A stretch of DNA of 64,000 nt from Gammaproteobacteria bacterium (GTDB lineage: Bacteria; Pseudomonadota; Gammaproteobacteria; RBG-16-57-12), in contig JAFLJP010000104.1 in assembly GCA_022712945.1 (NCBI GenBank), positions 1-64,000 of the forward strand, in the 5' to 3' direction. Below, piece after piece: positions 19,555-27,403 of this stretch. The notes under the pieces were generated by a model. The model ran no database searches. It saw only the letters and a program-made list of their open reading frames with translations, and was not told the DNA's origin. The translations under genes were made by a program, and so were the position numbers. Position 1 is the stretch's first letter. Every line of letters starts with the position of its first letter.

Positions 19555-20205
19555 CTATTGGGTTGGTAGCGAACGAAAAATATCGCCATAGAGACGAAAC
19601 ATCACCTTCGCACAGTGAATAATCGCCTGTTGGTCCTCTTCCTGCGTCACTCGGTTCATCAACCCCTCGTAAAAATCGATATGTTCCAGATCCAGGGTGC
19701 CGTGGGAGGTCAGGTAACTGAAAGCAGCATCGGGTAGTGCTAGGCTCTCCTGAATCGCTTTGGCCGCCCCGGTCGCCAGCTGCACACTGGTTCCTTCCAG
19801 CACCAGCACCATGCCGAAGAAACTGATCGGGTTATTCCGTTGAATGGTGTCGTAGGCATAGCTCACCATCAATTCGGTGGCTAAACGGGGTTGACCATGG
19901 CGGACCGCCTCGGCATCACCACCACACGCCTTGATATCATTGAGTATCCACTCGTCGTGACCTATCTCTTCCTCAATGTACTCTGCTACTGCATTTCGCA
20001 ACCAATCCGCTTCCATCGGCAGACGTGCACCACAGGCCATCAACAGTGGCACGGTATGTTTCACATGGTGGTAGGCCTCCTCCAAAAAGGCGATATATTG
20101 ATTTAGCGAAATATCGCCCTCTGCTCCCGCTTGAAGAATCGAGGTAGAGAGTAGTTCATTGCGTGCCTCTTCTGTTGTCGCCACTAACTGCTGAAAAAAT
20201 GTCAT
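19555..20205 (-). CDS. Heme-oxygenase-like diiron (HDO) redox enzyme
   Basis: A 216-aa all-helical protein of the iron-containing redox enzyme (TenA/CADD-like) family. Candidate diiron ligands follow the HDO pattern: an acidic cluster and His83 in EYIEEEIGHDEW, Glu137 in LVLEGTS, and H-x3-D-x2-H at His168/Asp172/His175. Relatives include UndA (fatty-acid decarboxylation to alkenes), SznF and CADD. The ATG overlaps the stop of the acyl-AMP ligase as ATGA, so the activated acyl product is its likely substrate context. The chemistry is not predictable from sequence. Confidence 0.8.
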   Translation of the reverse strand: MTFFQQLVATTEEARNELLSTSILQAGAEGDISLNQYIAFLEEAYHHVKHTVPLLMACGARLPMEADWLRNAVAEYIEEEIGHDEWILNDIKACGGDAEAVRHGQPRLATELMVSYAYDTIQRNNPISFFGMVLVLEGTSVQLATGAAKAIQESLALPDAAFSYLTSHGTLDLEHIDFYEGLMNRVTQEEDQQAIIHCAKVMFRLYGDIFRSLPTQ

Positions 20206-21686
20206 GATGCCTCCTTGGGCACAGCGCCTGCTGTTTGGTAATAAGATTCAATCGTTGTTTGATACTGTTGCCAAATGGCTTCACGTCGCAACCGGCCTGT
20301 CGCGGTCAGTTGTTGGTTGGAGAGAGAGAAGGCGATGTTGACACAGAGCCACTCCCCTATCTGTGCATAGTCAGGCAGTCGTTGGTTGGCCCAATCCACC
20401 GCCTGCTCTATCTCGGCATGGCTCTGATCACCCCGGGGCACAATCAGCGCCACATTAAACGGTCGCGCTTCACCAAACACGGCGGCCTGGGCAATAGCTG
20501 GGTGAATGGTCAATTCGCGTTCCACCCACTCAGGTGCCACATTGCGGCCAAAGGCGGTGATAAAAATATTCTTTTTGCGTCCGGTTAAATGGAGAAATCC
20601 CTGTTGATCCAGGTAGCCCAAATCACCACTGGCGTACCACTGCTGCGTCTGTTCTGGTTGGTTTAGGTAACCGGAAAACAGATTGCCACCAATCAATATT
20701 TCACCCTCGTCAGAAAAACGGAGCTGAATATGGGGCAGCGGCTTACCCACACTACCCAGGCATTGACTTTGAGGTGTGTTCAGCGCCACAACCGAGCCGC
20801 ACTCGGAGAGACCATACCCCTCATAAACGGGCAGATTGAGTGCCGCGGCACGGGTCAATAGAGTATCGGAAACCGGTGCGCCGCCCACCGCAATAAAACG
20901 CAGTGAATCTGGTACGCGGTGGCCTATCTCCAGATAGCTCACCAGTGCCTGGAGCATTTGTGGCAATAAAATCAGACTGGTTGGCTGAGTTTGACAGATG
21001 GTTTGGTGCATTTGTGCCACATCTAGGCCTGCGGCTCCCTGCATCCCACACGCTTTTAGTGATGGAATAGTGACCCGCCCACCCTCCAGCAGTGGTGCAT
21101 ACAGCCCACCAACATTTTCCAGCAATACCGCCAATGGCAACAGAGAGAGGTGGTGATCAGCACTATTTACTGCCAATGCCCCGGCAAGAGCAGTAGCCAC
21201 CCGGTGCAGGTTTTTTTGTGTTAAACAGACGCCTTTAGGGTGACCGGTGGTGCCGGAGGTGTAGGTTATTGTGCTCACTTCAGCCATTGGCTCCCCTGCA
21301 GGGCTTATTTGCACCAGAGCCAGTGTGAGGCCTACCACACTGAGTAGTTCAGTGGTCGCATCTTGCCACTTCAATAGATCACAATCATCCACCAGCAGAT
21401 GATCAATCTGCGCATCTTTAAGGGTGTGTTCGATCTGTTGGCGGGAGAAAAACGGGGGAATCGGAATCAGCGTAATACCGGCTAGCTGACTGGCCAGATC
21501 AACCACTGCCCAGGCGGGGTGGTTATCCATTAGCAGACCCAGGCGAACCACACGCTGCGCTCGAAGCTGCTCTGCCAGATGTTCAACCGCCCGCACCAGA
21601 GCCGCATAGTCCAAATTAATATCCGCTGACTCCAGAGCAATCGCCTGTGGTCGAATCAGCGCCTGCTGTTGAATGAGATCAAACAT
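20202..21686 (-). CDS. AMP-forming acyl ligase (ANL superfamily)
   Basis: A 494-aa adenylating enzyme with A3 loop TYTSGTTGHPKG, A5 YEGYGLSE, the A7 region SGDLGYLDQQG and A8 TGRKKNIFI. It probably activates a fatty or aromatic acid to acyl-AMP and then a thioester. It is shorter than typical FadD at both ends. It follows repeat A2: its AGGAG ribosome-binding site (21693-21697) is formed across the repeat boundary, with two bases coming from the repeat. The stop overlaps the HDO gene. Confidence 0.87.
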   Translation of the reverse strand: MFDLIQQQALIRPQAIALESADINLDYAALVRAVEHLAEQLRAQRVVRLGLLMDNHPAWAVVDLASQLAGITLIPIPPFFSRQQIEHTLKDAQIDHLLVDDCDLLKWQDATTELLSVVGLTLALVQISPAGEPMAEVSTITYTSGTTGHPKGVCLTQKNLHRVATALAGALAVNSADHHLSLLPLAVLLENVGGLYAPLLEGGRVTIPSLKACGMQGAAGLDVAQMHQTICQTQPTSLILLPQMLQALVSYLEIGHRVPDSLRFIAVGGAPVSDTLLTRAAALNLPVYEGYGLSECGSVVALNTPQSQCLGSVGKPLPHIQLRFSDEGEILIGGNLFSGYLNQPEQTQQWYASGDLGYLDQQGFLHLTGRKKNIFITAFGRNVAPEWVERELTIHPAIAQAAVFGEARPFNVALIVPRGDQSHAEIEQAVDWANQRLPDYAQIGEWLCVNIAFSLSNQQLTATGRLRREAIWQQYQTTIESYYQTAGAVPKEAS

Positions 21687-21695
21687 GCCAGGCTC

Positions 21696-21861
21696 CTAGG
21701 GGGCTGTCCGAGAATGAAAGTCGTAGCGAGGGAAAGCCATTTTGAGTCAAATTTTTCGTAAATTTGAGGCGAATAGTCGCTCTATTCAACAAGAATTTAC
21801 GGAGAATATGGCCAAAATGGATTTTCCGCAGTAGGCTTTTCATTCTCGGACAGCCTCCTAG
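21696..21861. repeat. Palindromic repeat family A, copy A2
   Basis: A 166-bp element with termini starting CTAGG and containing ctgtccgagaatg in inverted orientation (21696 onward and up to 21861). Its inner arms (gccatttt... near 21737 and ...aaaatgg near 21816) are also complementary, so the whole element folds into a long imperfect hairpin. It separates the hemolysin-family and ligase genes, and supplies the stop codon of the first and part of the ribosome-binding site of the second. Confidence 0.85.
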
Positions 21862-22571
21862 AGTATCGTCAACGGCTGGGCGGTGGCTTGCAGGCGTCTC
21901 TGCTCTCCGGCAAATATGGCCATATTCCACATATTTTTCAGGGCATTTCTACCGGTGTGCTGAATCAGCGCAGCAATGCGTTCAGCTCCGTAGGCCACAT
22001 TGCCCACCACCACTTGTGGCTGACTCTCATAGTAACTACCCCAAATTCCTTGGGGCTCAGGCAAGCGCTCAATTGTTGCCTCAGCGATGGGTTGCAGCTG
22101 AATGCCCAATTTGGCAAAGCTGTTAATCACCCTTGGAACCGCCGTAAATACCGCCCACTCGGTACCCGCGCCTAAAAAGTAGGCATTCAGTGCCATAAAA
22201 AGATAACGTGCCGCACCAGGAGGCGCTGCGGCCAAATTGCCCACCTCAACAATACGTTGGCGAGAGATGGGACGCTGAAACTGTTCAGCCAATATTTGTT
22301 CTAGGGGTGCATCCAGGTAACACTCTAAAAACAGTGGCGAATGATCATCCGCATGGCAGAGACCTAATGCCGCTTCGATCTTTTCACCACGCCGCACCGC
22401 CATCAATTGAGGCAAAAAATGGTCTATTTCAGCCCCATAGGCGTATTTGAAAGCGTCATAAATAAACCCTTCGACCACCTCCCGTGAGCGGTGTTTCTGG
22501 GGGTACAACTGAATGGCAATATCAGGCAGTGTCTGCTGATATTTATCAGGTTGGGAAAGTGGTTGAGTCAT
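21858..22571 (-). CDS. Thermostable hemolysin family protein
   Basis: A 237-aa protein of the T_hemolysin family (Vibrio delta-VPH type), which is related in fold to GNAT acyltransferases and LuxI-like synthases. Recognisable pieces are SREVVEGFIYDAFKYAYGAEI, VGNLAAAPPGAARYLFMAL and FAKLGIQLQPIAEA. A hemolytic role is doubtful; an acyl-transfer role fits better with the adjacent acyl-AMP ligase (inference). An aggag site precedes the ATG. The TAG stop lies in the first bases of repeat A2, so a few native C-terminal residues may have been lost. Tandem regulator half-sites lie about 100 bp upstream. Confidence 0.83.
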   Translation of the reverse strand: MTQPLSQPDKYQQTLPDIAIQLYPQKHRSREVVEGFIYDAFKYAYGAEIDHFLPQLMAVRRGEKIEAALGLCHADDHSPLFLECYLDAPLEQILAEQFQRPISRQRIVEVGNLAAAPPGAARYLFMALNAYFLGAGTEWAVFTAVPRVINSFAKLGIQLQPIAEATIERLPEPQGIWGSYYESQPQVVVGNVAYGAERIAALIQHTGRNALKNMWNMAIFAGEQRRLQATAQPLTIL

Positions 22572-22634
22572 CGCTAAGTCTCCTGCAACCCGAAGGTCTT
22601 CTCTGAACTTAGCGCCTACCGTAGCAAAACAGGA

Positions 22635-22676
22635 GTGAAGGCCCCGTCAAGGGTGTGTGAAGATTTCGTGAAGATT
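22635..22676 (-). promoter_or_regulatory. Tandem direct-repeat operator and -35 box for the hemolysin-family operon
   Basis: On the minus strand, AATCTTCAC occurs twice with an exact 11-bp period (22668-22676 and 22657-22665). It is followed by a TTGACG -35-like box (22645-22650), and a third CTTCAC lies at 22635-22640, 22 bp further on. Two half-sites one helical turn apart, directly upstream of a -35 box, is the classic arrangement for an OmpR/PhoB-family activator. The adjacent response regulator is of that family. Confidence 0.6.
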
Positions 22677-22707
22677 CGCCTTTTTTACCGAATTATGCGA
22701 ATTATTA

Positions 22708-23982
22708 CTATTTTTGCGGGAAAGAGATCGTAACTGAAGTGCCTTTTCCTGGGGTGCTGTTCACCTTAACCATCCATTGATAGTGTTCACAAATGCGCTG
22801 CACAATCGACAGGCCAATGCCGCGCCCCTGGTGCAGGCGGGCACGCTCACTGCGGTAGTGGCGCTGGAAAATACGCTGTTGCTCCTCTTCAGGAATACCC
22901 GGCCCACTATCAATCACCGAGACCGATTTAGCATCACCCCGAATCCAGATATCACCCAGCTCGGTGTAGATGGCCGCGTTACGAAACAGGTTGCTCAACA
23001 CAATCGACAACGGTGCCTTGGGTACCTCCAGCTGCACCGACTCAATCTCACAATGCAGCATGATCGGCTTATCCTTCAGTAGGTGCTCGTTCTGTTCAAA
23101 CACCTCGTTGACCACATCCTGCAACCCACAGCTGACACCCACCTCATCCTGCGAGTGGTTACGTGCCAGCATCAGCAACACCTCAACCATCTGCGACATG
23201 CGCTGGCTGGCTCGCGCAATGCGTGCCACCTGGCTCCTGGCCTTTCCAGGCAACTCTGGGTTATCGATCAACAACTCAGCCGCACCGTGAATAATCGCCA
23301 AGGGTGTGCGTAACTCATGGCTGGCATTGTCAGTAAACTCCTGTTCACGGGAGATAACCTGCTCAATACGCTGCAAATATTGATCAAAGGTCAGCGCCAA
23401 CTGCCCCACCTCATCCTTGGCATAGCCACTGGCAATTCGAGGAGAGTTGCGACTGTCGGCTGGCATATTCGCCAACTGACGAGCCAGGTTGGCCACCGGT
23501 AAAATCACCCGCCCAGAGAGCGCTTTTCCCACCCACAATCCCAGCAACGGGCCAATGATGCAGATAATAATCAGCGCCCAGTGCAGCGCAATCTCCCGCG
23601 CTTCAAAATCGGTCACATCCTTAATAATATAGACACGACCATTCTGCACATCAGAGACCTGAACATAGTAATGCTTGTTACCCAGTTCAAACTCACCCAA
23701 GCCAATAGAGAGCGACTGGAGATAGTCTGGCAACCACGATTGATCATCCAGTGAGGCGTAATAACGGGTGATATAGGCGCTGGGCCGAGTGACACTGTCC
23801 AAGGACTGTTTGGGGTTTTGCTGAAAGTTGACTAGCTCGCTGGTGAGGCTCTCCTCAATCACGCTGGACTCCATGCTCTCGATCGCCACATACACCACCA
23901 GTGCAATAAACAGCGTCAGCACCACACTGAACAGGAAAAACGAGATCATGATGCGGTTGCTGAGGCTTTGGTTATACGGCAT
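22708..23982 (-). CDS. Sensor histidine kinase
   Basis: A 424-aa inner-membrane kinase. The first transmembrane helix is at 11-33, a periplasmic sensor of about 95 residues follows, and the second helix is at 132-153. Then come HAMP, the HisKA domain with phospho-acceptor His222 in NASHELRTPLA, and HATPase_c (NLFRNA, DSGPGIP, GRGIGLSIV). I chose the ATG at 23982 because it overlaps the regulator gene by only 11 bp; the frame stays open to 24012. It pairs with the response regulator just upstream and probably controls the lipid-type cluster downstream. Confidence 0.92.
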   Translation of the reverse strand: MPYNQSLSNRIMISFFLFSVVLTLFIALVVYVAIESMESSVIEESLTSELVNFQQNPKQSLDSVTRPSAYITRYYASLDDQSWLPDYLQSLSIGLGEFELGNKHYYVQVSDVQNGRVYIIKDVTDFEAREIALHWALIIICIIGPLLGLWVGKALSGRVILPVANLARQLANMPADSRNSPRIASGYAKDEVGQLALTFDQYLQRIEQVISREQEFTDNASHELRTPLAIIHGAAELLIDNPELPGKARSQVARIARASQRMSQMVEVLLMLARNHSQDEVGVSCGLQDVVNEVFEQNEHLLKDKPIMLHCEIESVQLEVPKAPLSIVLSNLFRNAAIYTELGDIWIRGDAKSVSVIDSGPGIPEEEQQRIFQRHYRSERARLHQGRGIGLSIVQRICEHYQWMVKVNSTPGKGTSVTISFPQK

Positions 23983-24673
23983 CACTTTTCGCCAACCGCA
24001 GACCGATACCATGCAGGGTGTGAATCAGCGGGGTTTCAAACGGCTTATCCACCGCATTGCGCAAACTATAAAGGTGGGCACGCAACACATCACTATCTGG
24101 CGGTGAATCCTGCCATAAAGAGTCTTCGATCTGCTGGCGAGTCACTACATTCGGTGTATTACGGATTAGCAGATCCAAAATTTTCAGCGAGGTTGGTGGT
24201 AAGTTAATCAACTTTCCGGCACGTTTAACTTCGAAGGTTTTGGTGTTAAAGGTCAGATCCGCCACTTGCAACAGCCCAAGGTCATGACAAACACCGTGAC
24301 GGCGGGCGAGAATACCAAGGCGCACCAGTAACTCCTCCAGTGCAAACGGCTTGACCAGATAATCGTCTGCACCACTTTCAAAACCACTCATTTTGTCATT
24401 CAAGGTATCTTTTGCTGTCAACATTAATACCGGGGTACTTTTATTTGCCTCTTCGCGCAGCTTTTTGCACGCGGTATAGCCGTCCATTCCCGGCATCATC
24501 ACATCCATAATGATCACATCATAACTGTTGGTAATGGCTAAATGCAGACCCGTCACCCCATCCCGTGCCACATCCGGGATATGCCCCTTGGCCTCAAGAT
24601 AATCAAATAGGTTCGCAGAAAGATCCGCATCATCCTCAACAATTAAAATTCGCATCGGGCTAATCGGTTTCAT
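23972..24673 (-). CDS. OmpR-family response regulator
   Basis: A 233-aa two-domain regulator. The receiver domain (residues 7-120) has acidic pocket EDD at 13-15 and phospho-acceptor Asp57 in MDVMMPGMDG. The C-terminal winged helix (about 135-228) contains TSLKILDLLIRN and VTRQQIEDSLW. GAGGTG lies just upstream of the ATG. It overlaps the kinase gene, so both are co-translated. Its likely operator is the tandem repeat at 22635-22676. Confidence 0.93.
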   Translation of the reverse strand: MKPISPMRILIVEDDADLSANLFDYLEAKGHIPDVARDGVTGLHLAITNSYDVIIMDVMMPGMDGYTACKKLREEANKSTPVLMLTAKDTLNDKMSGFESGADDYLVKPFALEELLVRLGILARRHGVCHDLGLLQVADLTFNTKTFEVKRAGKLINLPPTSLKILDLLIRNTPNVVTRQQIEDSLWQDSPPDSDVLRAHLYSLRNAVDKPFETPLIHTLHGIGLRLAKSDAV

Positions 24674-24715
24674 GGCACCTCGTAAGCGGTCACAGCTACG
24701 CTGGTTTTCACAATA

Positions 24716-25030
24716 TTAGTGGCTGCTGTTAACCATATAATCAACAGCCTCTTTCATCTGCTCTTCAGTACACTCATCACACAACCCCATTGGCGGCATC
24801 GCATTTACGCCGTAAATGGCCGCATTATAGAGCGCCTCCATCCCTTTTTCAGTGCGTGATGCCCAATGTTCAACATCACCAAACTGTGGTACATCCTGCA
24901 TTCCGGTGCCGTGACAGATAAAGCAGTATTCATTATAGGTCTCTCTTCCCGGCTCAGCCGCGTGAAGTTGGGCTGCATTCAGCAACATGATTAAAACTAA
25001 CATGCAAAACAAACTAAAATAGCCCCGCAC
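24716..25030 (-). CDS. Small c5-type cytochrome c
   Basis: A 104-aa protein with a signal peptide (cleavage around residue 25), heme-binding CFICH at residues 36-40 and an axial Met in the NAMPPMG region. An extra Cys pair at 84 and 87 (GLCDECT) is typical of cytochrome c5. It is periplasmic and carries single electrons between respiratory enzymes. The start is GTG after ggggtgttaga. It lies 42 bp upstream of the response regulator on the same strand, so the two may share a transcript. Confidence 0.9.
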   Translation of the reverse strand: MRGYFSLFCMLVLIMLLNAAQLHAAEPGRETYNEYCFICHGTGMQDVPQFGDVEHWASRTEKGMEALYNAAIYGVNAMPPMGLCDECTEEQMKEAVDYMVNSSH

Positions 25031-25191
25031 TCTAACACCCCCTAATTAAAAACATGGCCAACACCCGTATCGCTCCCCTATCATCTGACAATTCAGATCA
25101 ACTTGCCACAAGTGGCTGATAAGAAAAACCACAAATCCAATACCAAAAACATCAAATAAAGCTGACCTGTTCCACTAAATTTTTCTACCAC

Positions 25192-25219
25192 TTGCCGATA
25201 AAGCAGCATATGCTACATT
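25192..25219 (+). promoter_or_regulatory. Candidate sigma-70 promoter for the CBS gene
   Basis: TTGCCG (25192-25197) and TACATT (25214-25219) are separated by 16 bp, about 50 bp before the CBS start codon, in the divergent gap with the cytochrome gene. This is a match to consensus only. Confidence 0.35.
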
Positions 25220-25269
25220 AACTGGCTAGATGCTGGGCACTGCGAAATAACACTCGAGAGAATAAACCT

Positions 25270-25731
25270 ATGATGAAAATAAGCCACTTGCTCCAGAATA
25301 AATCTGGCGACTCCGTTTCCGTCAGTCCCGATGAGGGTCTGATCCGAGCAGCTGAAGTAATGGTCAAGAATCATATCGGGTCACTTGTCGTCTATCGAGG
25401 CGATGAGCTTATCAGCATTGTATCAGAACGTGATGTGATGCGAACCGTAGGGAAACATGGCGATAATATCAGCGATATTACAGTTGCTGATGTGATGGCA
25501 AAAGAGTTGATCACTTGCGACATTGATGACAGTATCAATGATGCAATGGATATGATGCTCAACAACGCCACCGGTTCCCGCATCCGTCATCTACCGGTAT
25601 TAAATGAAGGCAAGTTTGTGGGTGTCATCTCGATGAGCGATATTATCGAAACACTGCTTGCACAGACAAAACTGGAAAATAACCTGCTGAAAAACTACAT
25701 TCAAAACTGGCCGGAAGAAGAAGAAAAATAA
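25270..25731 (+). CDS. Tandem CBS-domain protein
   Basis: A 153-aa cytosolic protein made of two CBS motifs (about residues 10-65 and 75-130). Hallmarks are SLVVYRGDELISIVSERDVMR, DVMAKELITC and HLPVLNEGKFVGVISMSDI. Such pairs bind adenosine nucleotides or similar ligands and usually regulate a partner protein. No effector domain is fused here. It ends in an acidic tail (PEEEEK). It has its own promoter candidate and a strong terminator, so it is monocistronic. The partner is unknown. Confidence 0.9.
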   Translation: MMKISHLLQNKSGDSVSVSPDEGLIRAAEVMVKNHIGSLVVYRGDELISIVSERDVMRTVGKHGDNISDITVADVMAKELITCDIDDSINDAMDMMLNNATGSRIRHLPVLNEGKFVGVISMSDIIETLLAQTKLENNLLKNYIQNWPEEEEK

Positions 25732-25761
25732 AAACCATGCCACACTTGCAGTGATTTTTCG

Positions 25762-25784
25762 AAACCCCTTAAATGGGGTTTTTT
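25762..25784 (+). terminator. Rho-independent terminator after the CBS gene
   Basis: AAACCCC (25762-25768), a six-base loop, GGGGTTT (25775-25781) and a T-run, 30 bp past the CBS stop. Confidence 0.88.
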
Positions 25785-25858
25785 ATTGCCTCAACACACT
25801 GAAACGCTAACCCATCTCACTCCGATTTGAAGGGCGAAGTTTCAACTGGTTTTTTTAC

Positions 25859-25920
25859 AATGCAATGTCACAAAACAGTTCAGATTTAATCCACCGTAAA
25901 AAGCTGTTTTTCATTGCATT
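25859..25920. repeat. Dyad-symmetric element upstream of the 56-aa ORF
   Basis: AATGCAATG (25859-25867) plus AAAACAG (25872-25878) are mirrored by CTGTTTT (25904-25910) plus CATTGCATT (25912-25920). It could be a small palindromic repeat or a leader structure for the following small gene. No second copy was found in the window. Confidence 0.4.
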
Positions 25921-26032
25921 ATCATTTAAAGCAGCTAATCTCATTACGCAGACTCTTAAAAATAATAATAGTAGCGGGGGTTGTTAAAACAAAAGAAGTC
26001 CCATGATTACAACGATTTATAGGAGTGATGAT

Positions 26033-26203
26033 ATGGACAACTCAGTCAATCTCGGCGGATTAACAGGGCTGCTTAATGACTACCCTGAAGATATGCACGA
26101 ACTGTTAGTCGAAATGCGAAATCAGGATGAAAATAAAAACCAGCCGCAGGAGCATATAAGCTCACCACCACCGGCAAAGCAAGTGGCTCACCATCCCGAA
26201 TAG
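26033..26203 (+). CDS. Orphan 56-aa acidic protein
   Basis: I do not recognise this protein. The ATG at 26033 is chosen because AGGAG lies seven bases upstream; an in-frame ATG at 26003 has no such site. The N-terminal half (NLGGLTGLLNDYPEDMHELL) is probably helical. The C-terminal half is hydrophilic and rich in Gln, Asn and Pro and ends HHPE. There is no signal peptide or membrane segment. It stands alone between the CBS gene terminator and a hairpin at 26231. Confidence 0.5.
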   Translation: MDNSVNLGGLTGLLNDYPEDMHELLVEMRNQDENKNQPQEHISSPPPAKQVAHHPE

Positions 26204-26230
26204 CGACACAATTTAACTCAAACAGATAAC

Positions 26231-26257
26231 AACATAACCCAGCAAATGGGTTATGTT
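26231..26257 (+). terminator. Hairpin after the 56-aa ORF, possible terminator
   Basis: Perfect 10-bp arms (26231-26240 and 26248-26257) with a 7-nt loop. The stem is not followed by a T-run, so termination is uncertain. It directly precedes repeat C2. Confidence 0.5.
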
Positions 26258-26260
26258 GTT

Positions 26261-26523
26261 AGTACATCAACCACTTTATATTGGCGGATCAGTTGTTCTG
26301 TCTGTTTTCGTGGCAAGGCGTGCTTTGCAGGGAATGGTGTTCCCTTCACAAGAAGCACGACGCCGCCACGGAAGCAGACAGAGCAACCCTTCGGGCGATC
26401 CTGTGGCATTCCGCCTCGGCGTTACAGCCCTTACCAAGGGAATAAACCATTGTCTGCGAGCTGTGCCTTGATGCGAAATGCCACAGGGTCGCTGACCCGT
26501 CAATATAAAGTGGTTGATATACT
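26261..26523. repeat. Palindromic repeat family C, complete copy C2 with two internal arms
   Basis: The 32-bp terminal inverted repeats at 26261-26292 and 26492-26523 match in 29 positions. Inside are two further stem-loops. Arm 1 pairs ctgtctg...cgtggc (from about 26299) with gccacgg...cagacag (to about 26384). Arm 2 pairs CCTGTGGCATT (near 26401) with AATGCCACAGG (near 26487). Smaller hairpins lie within each arm (for example gggaatggtgttccc). The folded form would be a three-stem structure. No protein is encoded. Confidence 0.82.
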
Positions 26524-26526
26524 GGC

Positions 26527-27363
26527 ATGTTAGTTGAACTCTACCACTACCTCACCACACCCTGCTCCCGTACCCATCGCCGCCTTGGCTATCTCACCGA
26601 CCTACTGGGTCTTCAGGCACGCTACCGCCGCATAGGGGATCATTGGCAACAACACCTCGACAACAGCCGCCGCTTAATACTGCAATCAGCACAACAGTGT
26701 ACCCGACACAACAAGGTCACCATTATCGGCTCCGGGCTGTTATTAGACACTCCTCTAACGCAACTCAGCACGCTATTCAATGAAGTCATATTGATTGATG
26801 TCATTCAATCTCGTGCCATACGTCAACACTGCAAACAACTGGGCAATGTCACCCCGGTGGAGCATGACATTACCGGTCTGGCTGAATCACTTATCGGTAA
26901 TAACACCCGCAACAATACAAACAACACACTACCAACCTCTGTCGCCCGCCTACCAAAAGCCGCACTGGCAAGTGACTTAATCATCAGCTGCAACCTGCTC
27001 ACTCAGCTGGCCCACACACCCAGCCACTATTTGATGAAAAAACAGGGCTGGCATGAGGATGATCCGCAGCTTCAGCAGTGGCAACGGGCAATCATGGCCG
27101 AACACCTGTCACTACTCGCGCAGCAAGATGGTCAGTGCTGTCTGATTTGTGATACCCACCACGAATATCACGATAAATCAGGCGATGTGATAGAGCAGCA
27201 ACAGCGACTACTCGGGCTGTCACTGGGAGAAGCAGACCAACAGTGGCAATGGCCAATTGCCCCATTGGGTGAATTTGACAAGCAGCACCAACTACTGGCC
27301 ACTGTGCAAGGATTCTGCAACTGGTCAGCTACGACTAGCAATCCCCCTCAAGATTCGCAATAA
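26527..27363 (+). CDS. Putative SAM-dependent methyltransferase-like protein
   Basis: A 278-aa conserved hypothetical. The segment VTIIGSGLLLDTPL followed by VILIDV looks like Rossmann motif I with an acidic ribose-binding residue, as in class I methyltransferases, but other motifs are weak. The N-terminus (ELYHYLTTPCSRTHRRLGYL) is characteristic of a small proteobacterial family without assigned function. The ATG lies 3 bp after repeat C2, and no clear Shine-Dalgarno is visible, so any promoter and ribosome-binding site come from the repeat. It precedes rdgC by 40 bp. Confidence 0.65.
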   Translation: MLVELYHYLTTPCSRTHRRLGYLTDLLGLQARYRRIGDHWQQHLDNSRRLILQSAQQCTRHNKVTIIGSGLLLDTPLTQLSTLFNEVILIDVIQSRAIRQHCKQLGNVTPVEHDITGLAESLIGNNTRNNTNNTLPTSVARLPKAALASDLIISCNLLTQLAHTPSHYLMKKQGWHEDDPQLQQWQRAIMAEHLSLLAQQDGQCCLICDTHHEYHDKSGDVIEQQQRLLGLSLGEADQQWQWPIAPLGEFDKQHQLLATVQGFCNWSATTSNPPQDSQ

Positions 27364-27403
27364 TCCCCTCCTCCACCTCATTCAACAAGTAAAGGGTCTT
27401 CCC

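Noticed and set aside
26246..26533. Several 60-95-aa ORFs on both strands inside repeat C2
   Set aside because: They arise from the symmetrical, stop-poor repeat; none has a start site or known motif.
27257..27403. 49-residue N-terminal extension of rdgC
   Set aside because: It overlaps the upstream gene and is absent from the family; MWFNNLQLFRLTK is the usual start.
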